Positions 17,708 through 21,788 of a stretch of 26,292 nt of DNA are shown here, one piece after another (the first letter of the stretch is position 1; every line of letters begins with the position of its first letter). A program made the position numbers and the translations under genes. Below the pieces are notes generated by a model that did not search any database, was not told the origin of the DNA, and saw only the letters and a program-made list of their open reading frames with translations. Source of the DNA: a virus; IMG/VR virus record IMGVR_UViG_3300032087_001066, positions 1-26,292 of that record. One strand, given 5' to 3'.

Positions 17708-17896
17708 ATGATTCGTTTAAAACGACACTCTCTTTCCGAGCCAAGAGGGGCTAGTATATCAAGTTACAACCGTTACAGGTTGGGTGTCAATAGTAGAGTT
17801 GTAAGTTGTTGTTTATCAATGAATAAAAATACGGGTAATAATGACACACTAAGATTTAAAGGAATAGTGTTTACTAATAATCGTAGTATTGTGTAG
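17708..17896 (+). CDS. Doubtful small ORF, 62 aa
   Basis: An open frame of 62 codons with a basic N-terminal half (MIRLKRHSLSEPRGASISSY) and a Ser/Asn-rich rest. It has no ribosome-binding site, no recognisable motif, and covers the same bases as the possible folded RNA. It sits in an otherwise non-coding interval and its composition (several Cys, Ser, Asn, Arg runs without hydrophobic core) is not persuasive. I list it because it is the only + strand ORF of notable length between terL and the 73-aa gene, but the RNA interpretation or plain non-coding DNA is at least as likely. Confidence 0.22.
   Translation: MIRLKRHSLSEPRGASISSYNRYRLGVNSRVVSCCLSMNKNTGNNDTLRFKGIVFTNNRSIV
17724..17788 (+). 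ncRNA. Possible structured RNA (three-way fold with pseudoknot), unidentified
   Basis: GACACTC (17724-17730) can pair with GGGTGTC (17782-17788) over seven positions with one G-U. Inside, CAACC (17767-17771) pairs with GGTTG (17778-17782), sharing one base with the outer stem. CTCTT (17730-17734) pairs with AAGAG (17743-17747), while AGCC (17739-17742) in its loop pairs with GGCT (17749-17752), giving an H-type pseudoknot. A 7-bp closing stem recalls a tRNA acceptor, but there is no T-loop, D-loop or anticodon arm, so it is not a tRNA. I do not recognise a known riboswitch or ribozyme. Chance pairing cannot be excluded. Confidence 0.25.
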
Positions 17897-17908
17897 ACTA
17901 TAAACACC

Positions 17909-18130
17909 ATGATGAATAACGATCACCAAACAGACTCCTTTATGTTCGACCTAGATAACCTCATACGACGGTACAAACATGAGTTCGATCTGAATGACCA
18001 GTCAATAGTCGGTTGTTTGGAGTTTATGAAACTGACCGTTATGACCGATGCGGAAGTGCTGTTCGATCCAGAGGATATAGACGAAGACGACAACAACACC
18101 AAAGGCAACGATATAAGCCCGCATTTTTAA
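17909..18130 (+). CDS. Small acidic hypothetical protein, 73 aa
   Basis: The product has two ATG codons at its start (17909 and 17912) and reads as a compact soluble protein: FMFDLDNLIRRYKHEFDLND, then QSIVGCLEFMKLTVMTDAEV and a very acidic tail (FDPEDIDEDDNN). The middle resembles short phage proteins with a helix-turn-helix of the form F-(D/E)-L-(N/T)...I(V/I)G.LE..KL, whose function is unknown. The leader TATAAACACC before ATG lacks a Shine-Dalgarno sequence, like other unit-leading genes here. It stands alone between two non-coding blocks, so it could be the last late gene or the first early gene. Codon use looks like that of the neighbours. Confidence 0.62.
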   Translation: MMNNDHQTDSFMFDLDNLIRRYKHEFDLNDQSIVGCLEFMKLTVMTDAEVLFDPEDIDEDDNNTKGNDISPHF

Positions 18131-18218
18131 GGCAGTGTTAGGTTCGCGGATTAAGCTAGCGTTGTAAAATTGGTTAAAAAAATCTGAGCGGCTTATATAC
18201 GCTATGTATCCGTTCGTT

Positions 18219-18240
18219 TACCCCTTGGGTACCCGCTTGT
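18219..18240 (+). terminator. Weak hairpin with downstream T run
   Basis: TACCC (18219-18223) and GGGTA (18227-18231) form a five-pair hairpin with a three-base loop. The 8-nt palindrome GGGTACCC (18227-18234) overlaps it. A T-rich stretch (TTGTTTTTA) starts a few bases later. It could end transcription coming from the late module or the 73-aa gene. The stem is short and the T run is not adjacent, so confidence is low. Confidence 0.25.
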
Positions 18241-18314
18241 TTTTATAGTGCCAGCAGTGCCTTAGTTTATACAATTAGACATAATACATATTATGCGAAA
18301 TGGCTTTTGTTGAT

Positions 18315-18327
18315 TATCAACGATTTA
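18315..18327 (-). repeat. Inverted copy of TAAATCGTTGATA
   Basis: The minus strand here reads TAAATCGTTGATA, identical over 13 nt to the plus-strand copy at 18588-18600. The two copies flank the iteron array. A third partial copy, GTTGTAAATCGTT, is at 18685-18697. The core hexamer ATCGTT is the complement of the iteron core AACGAT, so one protein may bind all of them. Confidence 0.6.
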
Positions 18328-18490
18328 CGCAATTCCTTATGTGATTTATGACAAAGCTCGCTTTATTGCAACTGACTTGCATTAAGAAACACAACGCAAA
18401 AGACCAGAATAGGCGGTAAGATTGCGTCGGCTCTTATCGTTTTATCATGATGTGTTGATTCGTATTTTTTTTCGCTTTAGACGTCACCAA

Positions 18491-18530
18491 AACGATCATA
18501 AACGATCAGAAACGATCAAAAGCAATCATC
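18491..18530 (+). repeat. Iteron array, 10-nt period, core AACGATCA
   Basis: Three exact copies of AACGATCA begin at 18491, 18501 and 18511, each followed by two variable bases. A fourth degenerate unit (AGCAATCA) begins at 18521. The 10-nt spacing equals about one helical turn, so proteins bound to each unit would lie on the same face of the DNA. This is typical of replication iterons or of multimeric operators. It is too short in period and lacks spacers, so it is not a CRISPR array. Confidence 0.75.
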
Positions 18531-18587
18531 CAGCCTTTTCAGCTTGTAGACCGCATAAACACTGAACTTTTAAGTTTCCTTGTGTTG

Positions 18588-18600
18588 TAAATCGTTGATA
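18588..18600 (+). repeat. Plus-strand copy of TAAATCGTTGATA
   Basis: Exact 13-nt inverted partner of the site at 18315-18327. The preceding bases extend the match to the third site: GTTGTAAATCGTT occurs at 18584-18596 and again at 18685-18697, about 101 nt apart. The sites surround the iteron array and the DnaA-box-like site. Confidence 0.6.
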
Positions 18601-18661
18601 TTGTTACTACTTACAGAAAAAGTTGTCGCTTTAAATCTTATTTTTGGGTGTTTTTTGGCGT

Positions 18662-18670
18662 TGTGAATAA
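18662..18670 (-). promoter_or_regulatory. DnaA-box-like site
   Basis: The minus strand reads TTATTCACA, which fits the relaxed bacterial DnaA box TTWTNCACA. It lies next to T- and A-rich sequence and downstream of the iterons. Another match, TTTTCCACA, occurs at 19352-19360 inside a coding region. A single 9-mer can occur by chance; the neighbouring repeats and a DnaA-like protein encoded about 1.8 kb downstream make it worth noting. Confidence 0.35.
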
Positions 18671-18781
18671 CTTTTTTAAAAATAGTTGTAAATCGTTTGT
18701 ATTCAATACACTTACAAAATAAATTAAAGAGAAAAAGTTGAACAGTTGCACAATCTTATTGCACTATCCTTTAAAACGGAC

Positions 18782-18805
18782 TTGACACATAAATTACTAT
18801 AAAGG
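18782..18805 (+). promoter_or_regulatory. Candidate early promoter before the first small early gene
   Basis: TTGACA (18782-18787) is a perfect sigma-70-type -35 hexamer, but no good -10 lies 16-18 nt downstream. CTATAAAGG (18797-18805) instead resembles the core of T7/T3-class promoters (CTATAGGG, CTAAAGGG) and differs by one base from CTATATAGG at 17507-17515. Either element could start transcription about 40-60 nt before the ATG at 18844. The host enzyme must read the first genes, so a host-type promoter has to exist near here or further upstream. Confidence 0.3.
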
Positions 18806-18843
18806 CTCACATTATTATAAACTTATTAAAACCTATTAACATT

Positions 18844-19047
18844 ATGAAAAACTTCGTAGATTTAGAACATGATCAACTCGAAAAACAATGGAATTCAATC
18901 CATGAAAAGGAAAAGGCTATTGAGGAAAAGCTAAAAGAGATTGATCAACTAACGCCAACATGGGGCGATCATCAAACATGGCAAGAATCTGACGGGCCTT
19001 ACTACTTAGCCAAAGCGAAAAAAGAATTGGAAGAATTAAAACGGTAA
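18844..19047 (+). CDS. Small coiled-coil protein, 67 aa (first early gene)
   Basis: Product of 67 residues, almost entirely charged helix: LEHDQLEKQWNSIHEKEKAI followed by EEKLKEIDQL, a short loop with PTWGDHQTWQES, and a second helix AKAKKELEELKR. This looks like a helical hairpin that could dimerise. No catalytic or nucleic-acid motif is visible. It is the first ORF after the long non-coding block, with a Shine-Dalgarno-less leader ending TTAACATT before ATG. First-expressed genes of lytic phages often encode small inhibitors of host enzymes or defences, which is only a positional hint. Function unknown. Confidence 0.65.
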   Translation: MKNFVDLEHDQLEKQWNSIHEKEKAIEEKLKEIDQLTPTWGDHQTWQESDGPYYLAKAKKELEELKR

Positions 19048-19071
19048 TTAACACCAAGCATTATTATTATC

Positions 19072-19530
19072 ATGAACAAACACTTGATTAAACTATCAGA
19101 AGAACTTGCAACAAAAGACTTGAGCAATCATCTAGACTTTTATCGTCGACGGTTGCCAGATATGTATAAAAGAGAATCGAGCGAGGAAAACAAACAACGC
19201 TATTTCAAGGACTCGCAAGGCTATTATTTAAACCAGTTCAAGCAAATCTTGAAAGCCATGAAAACTGGACGATTTTATGCTGGCGTGGAAAGCGTAAGCC
19301 GTTCGGGTATGAGTCGGAAAATCAAGCTAGGTTATATAATAAGAAACAAGCTTTTCCACATTAGGAACCCTTTTATATTAAAACTGGCTGGAGTAGATAA
19401 AAACGGACGGATAAACGGTTGCGGTATGGATATGTTGTTTCATGCTCAGTATAATTTGTTTCACGCTTTGCATAAAAGCTACAAGCAAGCAAAGTATCAA
19501 ACCAGAATGAAAACTTACAACGCACTTTAA
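19072..19530 (+). CDS. Conserved-type early protein with SRSGMSR and GCGMDM motifs, 152 aa
   Basis: The 152-residue product has a helical, charged N-terminal part (about 1-70), then GVESVSRSGMSRKIKLGYII (about 71-90), and later GRINGCGMDMLFHAQYNLFH (about 111-130) before a basic tail. I recall the pairing of a VSRSGMSR motif with a GCGMDM.FH..Y motif as a recurrent uncharacterised protein of phages and mobile elements; its function is not known to me. The conserved Ser, Arg, Cys, Asp and His residues suggest an active or metal-binding site, an inference only. The leader ATTATTATC precedes ATG without a Shine-Dalgarno sequence. The gene contains a second DnaA-box-like 9-mer. Confidence 0.75.
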   Translation: MNKHLIKLSEELATKDLSNHLDFYRRRLPDMYKRESSEENKQRYFKDSQGYYLNQFKQILKAMKTGRFYAGVESVSRSGMSRKIKLGYIIRNKLFHIRNPFILKLAGVDKNGRINGCGMDMLFHAQYNLFHALHKSYKQAKYQTRMKTYNAL

Positions 19531-19534
19531 TATC

Positions 19535-19687
19535 ATGACAAAAGAAAATCAAACCGTTGATCATTCAACCAGTGACTTCATGCCAAAAGCCAACAAGACC
19601 AAGTTCTTTGTTGTGTGTTTGCTCAGTCCCTTAATAGCCTTGACTGCATGGTTCTGGCTGATCTGGCTATGTTGTAAAGAATCCTAA
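19535..19687 (+). CDS. Small single-pass membrane protein, 50 aa
   Basis: A 50-residue ORF that starts 4 nt after the preceding stop. The first 23 residues are polar (MTKENQTVDHSTSDFMPKAN). Residues about 24-46 are strongly hydrophobic (FFVVCLLSPLIALTAWFWLI then WLCC), and it ends with a short KES tail. This gives one transmembrane helix with several Trp and Cys residues near its end. Such small early membrane proteins can block superinfection or alter host membrane proteins; nothing in the sequence shows which. The leader reads TTTAATATC before ATG. Confidence 0.6.
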   Translation: MTKENQTVDHSTSDFMPKANKTKFFVVCLLSPLIALTAWFWLIWLCCKES

Positions 19688-19694
19688 TGAACCG

Positions 19695-19707
19695 ATAGAA
19701 AGAAAAA
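19695..19707 (+). promoter_or_regulatory. Repeated leader ATAGAAAGAAAAA, first copy
   Basis: ATAGAAAGAAAAA occurs here, 8 nt before the ATG at 19716, and again at 19904-19916, 5 nt before the ATG at 19922. The AGAAAGA core may act as a weak ribosome-binding site. The two leaders also share CC or CCGA after the A run. Confidence 0.4.
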
Positions 19708-19715
19708 ACCTACTT

Positions 19716-19904
19716 ATGAAAAACATAATCTCAATACAATGTCCATATAATGATTCCAAGCTTGTACAATTCAAGCAATCATCTTGTTATCACTTTTATC
19801 AACGGCAATTAATAGACGGCAACGCTATTACAAAATGGCAAAGACTGCCTAAAAGTTTTGTGATGGCAACCATGCAACGCTTTAACAAGTCAACGCTTAT
19901 CTAA
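19716..19904 (+). CDS. Small hypothetical protein, 62 aa
   Basis: Product of 62 residues with no family I recognise. It contains an N-terminal IISIQCPYNDSKLVQFKQSS segment, then aromatic and Gln-rich sequence (CYHFYQRQLIDGNAITKWQR) and an LPKSFVMATMQRFN helix. It is basic overall with two Cys. The start is supported by the purine-rich leader copy immediately upstream and by its place in a run of small co-directional ORFs. No membrane segment or signal peptide is visible. Function unknown; expression is plausible rather than certain. Confidence 0.5.
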   Translation: MKNIISIQCPYNDSKLVQFKQSSCYHFYQRQLIDGNAITKWQRLPKSFVMATMQRFNKSTLI

Positions 19905-19916
19905 TAGAAAGAAAAA
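19904..19916 (+). promoter_or_regulatory. Repeated leader ATAGAAAGAAAAA, second copy
   Basis: Second exact copy of the 13-nt purine-rich leader, beginning in the stop codon of the 62-aa ORF and ending 5 nt before the next ATG. The repeat suggests duplicated translation signals for these two small genes. Confidence 0.4.
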
Positions 19917-19921
19917 CCGAT

Positions 19922-20113
19922 ATGAAAATAAAACCCAAAGAAAACTATTCAATAAATGGCTACGGCAAACTTAATAAAGCTAAAATTTACAAAGCCGTAA
20001 TTGCAACCAACCAACCAGACTATAAAGAAAAGGGTAAGATATTTGTTGAACCCAATGAAGATTTACGAATTGAATTACTGCTTACTCGAAACGAATACGA
20101 AATAGTAAACTAA
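19922..20113 (+). CDS. Small hypothetical protein, 63 aa
   Basis: The 63-residue product reads as a small beta-rich domain: YGKLNKAKIYKAVIATNQPD, then KGKIFVEPNEDLRIELLLTR and NEYEIVN. The spacing of strands with conserved Gly/Pro turns resembles SH3-like or other small barrel folds, as often seen in phage proteins that set a default value for a bound ligand, but I cannot name a family. It is preceded by the ATAGAAAGAAAAA leader. The following lipoprotein gene starts 4 nt after its stop. Function unknown. Confidence 0.58.
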   Translation: MKIKPKENYSINGYGKLNKAKIYKAVIATNQPDYKEKGKIFVEPNEDLRIELLLTRNEYEIVN

Positions 20114-20117
20114 TACC

Positions 20118-20255
20118 ATGAAACCAATACTCATAACATTACTACTCACCTTTACCGTTGCCAGTTGTTCAACCGTATGCAAACGCAAGACTTGTTGTCC
20201 TGAACCATTGCACGGTCCTTGCCCAGTTTGTAACTATCCGAATGAAGGAAAGTAA
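20118..20255 (+). CDS. Tiny Cys-rich lipoprotein, 45 aa
   Basis: The ORF encodes a classic lipoprotein signal peptide: MKP, then a hydrophobic stretch ILITLLLTFT, then VASC with the lipid-modified Cys at residue 17. The mature part would be only 29 residues and contains five more Cys (positions 21, 26, 27, 35 and 38) in STVCKRKTCCPEPLHGPCPV and CNYPNEGK. Signal peptidase II processing and export to the cell envelope are expected. The Cys pairs could form disulfides or bind metal. Candidates for its role are superinfection exclusion or an outer-membrane spanin subunit, but it is in the early region and lacks the Pro-rich character of Rz1, so exclusion is the better guess. The leader is ACTAATACC before ATG. 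Confidence 0.68.
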   Translation: MKPILITLLLTFTVASCSTVCKRKTCCPEPLHGPCPVCNYPNEGK

Positions 20256-20454
20256 GCTTTGCAAACAATGCGGTTTAGAACTGTACGGAATGGAAAGAGA
20301 AGGCGACATTTGTTTACGTTGTCTTCAGTCTATCCGATACCACGAAAACACTTATTCAACCATAGAAGGCTGTATTAGACAGTCCACTAATAACCCACTA
20401 AAAGAAACCGATGAGAAAGATACCAATGAGAAAGATCAAGGAAGCAGTTTGTAA
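20242..20454 (+). CDS. Zinc-ribbon protein, 70 aa
   Basis: The start at 20242 overlaps the lipoprotein gene by 14 nt; a longer frame from 20158 would run through the lipoprotein gene and its N-terminus looks unlike protein. The product begins MKESKLCKQCGLELYGMERE and continues GDICLRCLQS, giving a CxxC...CxxC pair (Cys 7, 10, 24, 27) with 13 residues between pairs, typical of a zinc ribbon. The remainder is polar, and the C-terminus is acidic and Lys/Glu/Asp-rich. Such ribbons bind nucleic acid or protein partners, for instance host RNA polymerase. The DnaA-like gene begins inside its 3' end, in another frame. Confidence 0.66.
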   Translation: MKESKLCKQCGLELYGMEREGDICLRCLQSIRYHENTYSTIEGCIRQSTNNPLKETDEKDTNEKDQGSSL

Positions 20455-20695
20455 AGTCTTTGATACTACTGAAAGAGACATTCACTCAAGAAACCGACAA
20501 GCACACCACGCACTGGCTCGACAGTTATGTTATTACTACGCCATGCCGGGCAGATCGTACGTGTCCGTAGCAGATTACTTCGATAGGCACCACGGTGCCG
20601 TTATGCACGGTGTCCGTAAGATCGAAGGACTAAGGAACGACGACTGGCTTATTAAGTCTTACGTGGTCGCAATCGACGAGGAACTGGAGAGATGA
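20411..20695 (+). CDS. Stand-alone DnaA domain IV-like DNA-binding protein, 94 aa
   Basis: The whole 94-residue protein corresponds to the C-terminal DNA-binding domain of bacterial DnaA. IKEAVCKVFDTTERDI begins the domain, ARQLCYYYAMPGRSYVSVAD follows where DnaA has ALAKELTNHSLPEIGD, and FDRHHGAVMHGVRKIEGLRN matches DnaA [20 protein letters not shown]. The AAA+ ATPase domain and domains I-II are absent. In the signature loop, Asp-His-Thr-Thr of E. coli is replaced by His-His-Gly-Ala (about residues 60-63), so base recognition probably differs. Two in-frame ATGs are possible (20411 and 20426). The protein may bind the phage's own repeats or mask host DnaA boxes. It overlaps the zinc-ribbon gene by 44 nt. 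Confidence 0.85.
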   Translation: MRKIPMRKIKEAVCKVFDTTERDIHSRNRQAHHALARQLCYYYAMPGRSYVSVADYFDRHHGAVMHGVRKIEGLRNDDWLIKSYVVAIDEELER

Positions 20696-20697
20696 CC

Positions 20698-20769
20698 ATG
20701 AGTATGATAGACCTACTAAGTTTAACGTTAATCGTAATAATCTTTACAGCATTCTTATACCAAGACTAA
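20698..20769 (+). CDS. Very small membrane peptide, 23 aa
   Basis: An ORF of 23 codons, MSMIDLLSLTLIVIIFTAFL then YQD, forming a single transmembrane helix. GGAG at 20686-20689 lies 8 nt before the ATG at 20698. An alternative in-frame ATG at 20692 overlaps the preceding stop. Its size makes proof by sequence alone impossible, but the hydrophobic composition, the ribosome-binding site and the exact fit between flanking genes support translation. Function unknown. Confidence 0.42.
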   Translation: MSMIDLLSLTLIVIIFTAFLYQD

Positions 20770-20771
20770 CT

Positions 20772-20969
20772 ATGACAACAATGTACCCAAGAGAGATGAT
20801 TGAAGAGTTAATGTTTTACATCATGCAGCAGGAGATGAACGGAAAGCTTGACCCGGACCATCCATTTATGGAACTTTACATCAATCTACAGAAGCTTCTT
20901 GAAAAGCTTGACCGTGACCGTAGAGATATGTACGTGTCCGTGATAAACGATGAAACCAAAGAAAGATAA
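20772..20969 (+). CDS. Small acidic helical protein, 65 aa (paralogue of the 54-aa ORF at 21763)
   Basis: Product of 65 residues with two helices: MIEELMFYIMQQEMNGKLDP, then DHPFMELYINLQKLLEKLDR and a charged tail. The segment around (E/N)EM(N/D)G(K/E)(L/I)D...(F)(M/E)ELY..L..L.EKL recurs in the 54-aa protein encoded at 21763-21927, so the two are probably paralogues. No catalytic motif is present. It begins 2 nt after the membrane-peptide ORF and overlaps the following ORF. The function is unknown; a small inhibitor or adaptor is possible. Confidence 0.62.
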   Translation: MTTMYPREMIEELMFYIMQQEMNGKLDPDHPFMELYINLQKLLEKLDRDRRDMYVSVINDETKER

Positions 20970-21192
20970 AACCGAGATGAAAATAACCGAATTGCAAAAC
21001 GAATACACAGACTGGCTCGTTGAAAATTTACCTAGAGATTATGTGGAAAACGAAGATTGTTCTGCTGAAAGTATTCTTTATGAGTCATTGGAAGGTGGTT
21101 CTTTAAAACTTAACGAGTCACAAAGGACATGGTTGCACGAGTTTTGCGTCCGTTGGGATAAAGTTGAACCTTCAAATGTACATTACCTATGA
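20950..21192 (+). CDS. Small acidic hypothetical protein, up to 80 aa
   Basis: The frame opens at 20950, overlapping the preceding gene by 20 nt, but the ATG at 20977 (MKITELQNEYTDWLVENLPR) is also plausible, giving 71 residues; neither has a good ribosome-binding site. The body is acidic and helical, including ENEDCSAESILYESLEGGSL and a C-terminal LNESQRTWLHEFCVRWDKVE with several Trp and two Cys. No family recognised. It is translationally coupled to the methyltransferase-like gene through an ATGA overlap, suggesting they are made together. Confidence 0.6.
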   Translation: MKPKKDKTEMKITELQNEYTDWLVENLPRDYVENEDCSAESILYESLEGGSLKLNESQRTWLHEFCVRWDKVEPSNVHYL

Positions 21193-21788
21193 ATAAGAAG
21201 TACACAGCTTTATTTTGTCGCACCGATAGTGCTTACAAGAAGCGTGAAGCGTGGGATGTTTACGACATTGATAGGGATGCTACTAAGTACAACGGAAACT
21301 CACCTGTCGTTTGTCATCCACCTTGTCGTGCTTGGGGTAGATTATCACACATGGCATCACCTCGTGAGGGAGAAAAAGAACTAGCTATTTGGTCACTAGA
21401 AGAACTTAACCGAGTCGGTGGTATCGTTGAACATCCGAGTGGTTCTAAGTTGTGGGATATTTACCGATTCATTGTACCTGATTTTAATGGTGGATTTCTT
21501 ATTGAGATAGATCAGTATGATTTCGGTCATGTAGCACACAAGAAAACCAAGTTGTACATTTGTGGTATTAGTCGTGATGAATTACCTGACCTTCCACCCA
21601 AAGACGAAACGATTCACGTGTGTGAGAAAGGAAAGAGAAGAAGCATCTGTGGTAATGTAAAAGGCACGACAAGATGTACACAATACCAGCGAGAGTACAC
21701 ACCTGAAGCATTGATTGATTGGTTTGAGCTTGTACTTGATAAAATAACTATTAAAAAAACAAATGAGAGAAACGATAGCACACATTAA
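21189..21788 (+). CDS. Phage protein resembling a minimal cytosine-C5 methyltransferase fold, 199 aa
   Basis: The 199-residue protein has three blocks that recall C5-methyltransferase motifs. VVCHPPCRAWGRLSHMA (about 41-56) is like motif IV Pro-Cys, EHPSGSKLW (about 81-89) is like the ENV-type motif VI region, and QYDFGHVAHKKTKLYICG (about 109-126) is like the QxRxR motif VIII. It is much shorter than real C5 methyltransferases and lacks an obvious N-terminal AdoMet FxGxG loop and a target-recognition domain. Similar short proteins with PPCRAWG...EHP...W.FGH...K.T.LY are, as I recall, common unannotated genes in phages. It may modify a nucleotide or base, or may be a degenerate relative. Start 21189 overlaps the previous stop. 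Confidence 0.72.
   Translation: MNKKYTALFCRTDSAYKKREAWDVYDIDRDATKYNGNSPVVCHPPCRAWGRLSHMASPREGEKELAIWSLEELNRVGGIVEHPSGSKLWDIYRFIVPDFNGGFLIEIDQYDFGHVAHKKTKLYICGISRDELPDLPPKDETIHVCEKGKRRSICGNVKGTTRCTQYQREYTPEALIDWFELVLDKITIKKTNERNDSTH

Larger units (their letters stand above)
17439..17908 (+). other. Non-coding AT-rich interval after terL
   Basis: About 470 nt with no well-supported gene. It holds a GATTA-TTTA-TAATC mini-hairpin within 17513-17540, a tandem 9-nt repeat CGTAGTTCT (17658-17676), two GACGACGAT copies, and a possible folded RNA at 17724-17788. A T7-promoter-like CTATATAGG occurs at 17507-17515. In T7-type genomes the sequence after terL contains the end of the linear molecule, so this stretch or the later non-coding block probably includes the terminal repeat. 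The repeat itself cannot be seen because it would be present once in a circularised assembly. Confidence 0.6.
18131..18843 (+). other. Long non-coding block, candidate replication origin / genome-end region
   Basis: About 710 nt without a credible ORF on either strand. It contains a TACCC-CTT-GGGTA hairpin (18219-18231) with a T5 run shortly after, an iteron array (18491-18530), seven AACGAT/ATCGTT hexamers between 18319 and 18697, a 13-nt inverted repeat pair, a DnaA-box-like site (18662-18670), and T- and A-rich stretches from about 18600 to 18740. Iterons plus an AT-rich segment plus a DnaA box is the usual make-up of a bacterial or plasmid origin. Its place between late and early genes also matches the genome ends of T7-type phages, so terminal repeat, early promoters and origin may all lie here. 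Confidence 0.55.

Noticed and set aside
17724-17788. tRNA gene
   Set aside because: The outer stem has seven pairs like an acceptor, but there is no GTTCNANNC T-loop, no D-loop GG and no anticodon arm. No tRNA was seen elsewhere.
18491-18530. CRISPR array
   Set aside because: The 10-nt period, 8-nt units and lack of spacers do not fit CRISPR repeats; no cas genes are present.
18782-18787. Complete sigma-70 promoter at TTGACA
   Set aside because: No acceptable -10 hexamer lies 16-18 nt downstream, so only a partial, low-confidence site is listed.
20158-20241. N-terminal extension of the zinc-ribbon ORF
   Set aside because: It runs antiphase through the lipoprotein gene and has no ribosome-binding site; the protein makes sense from ATG 20242.
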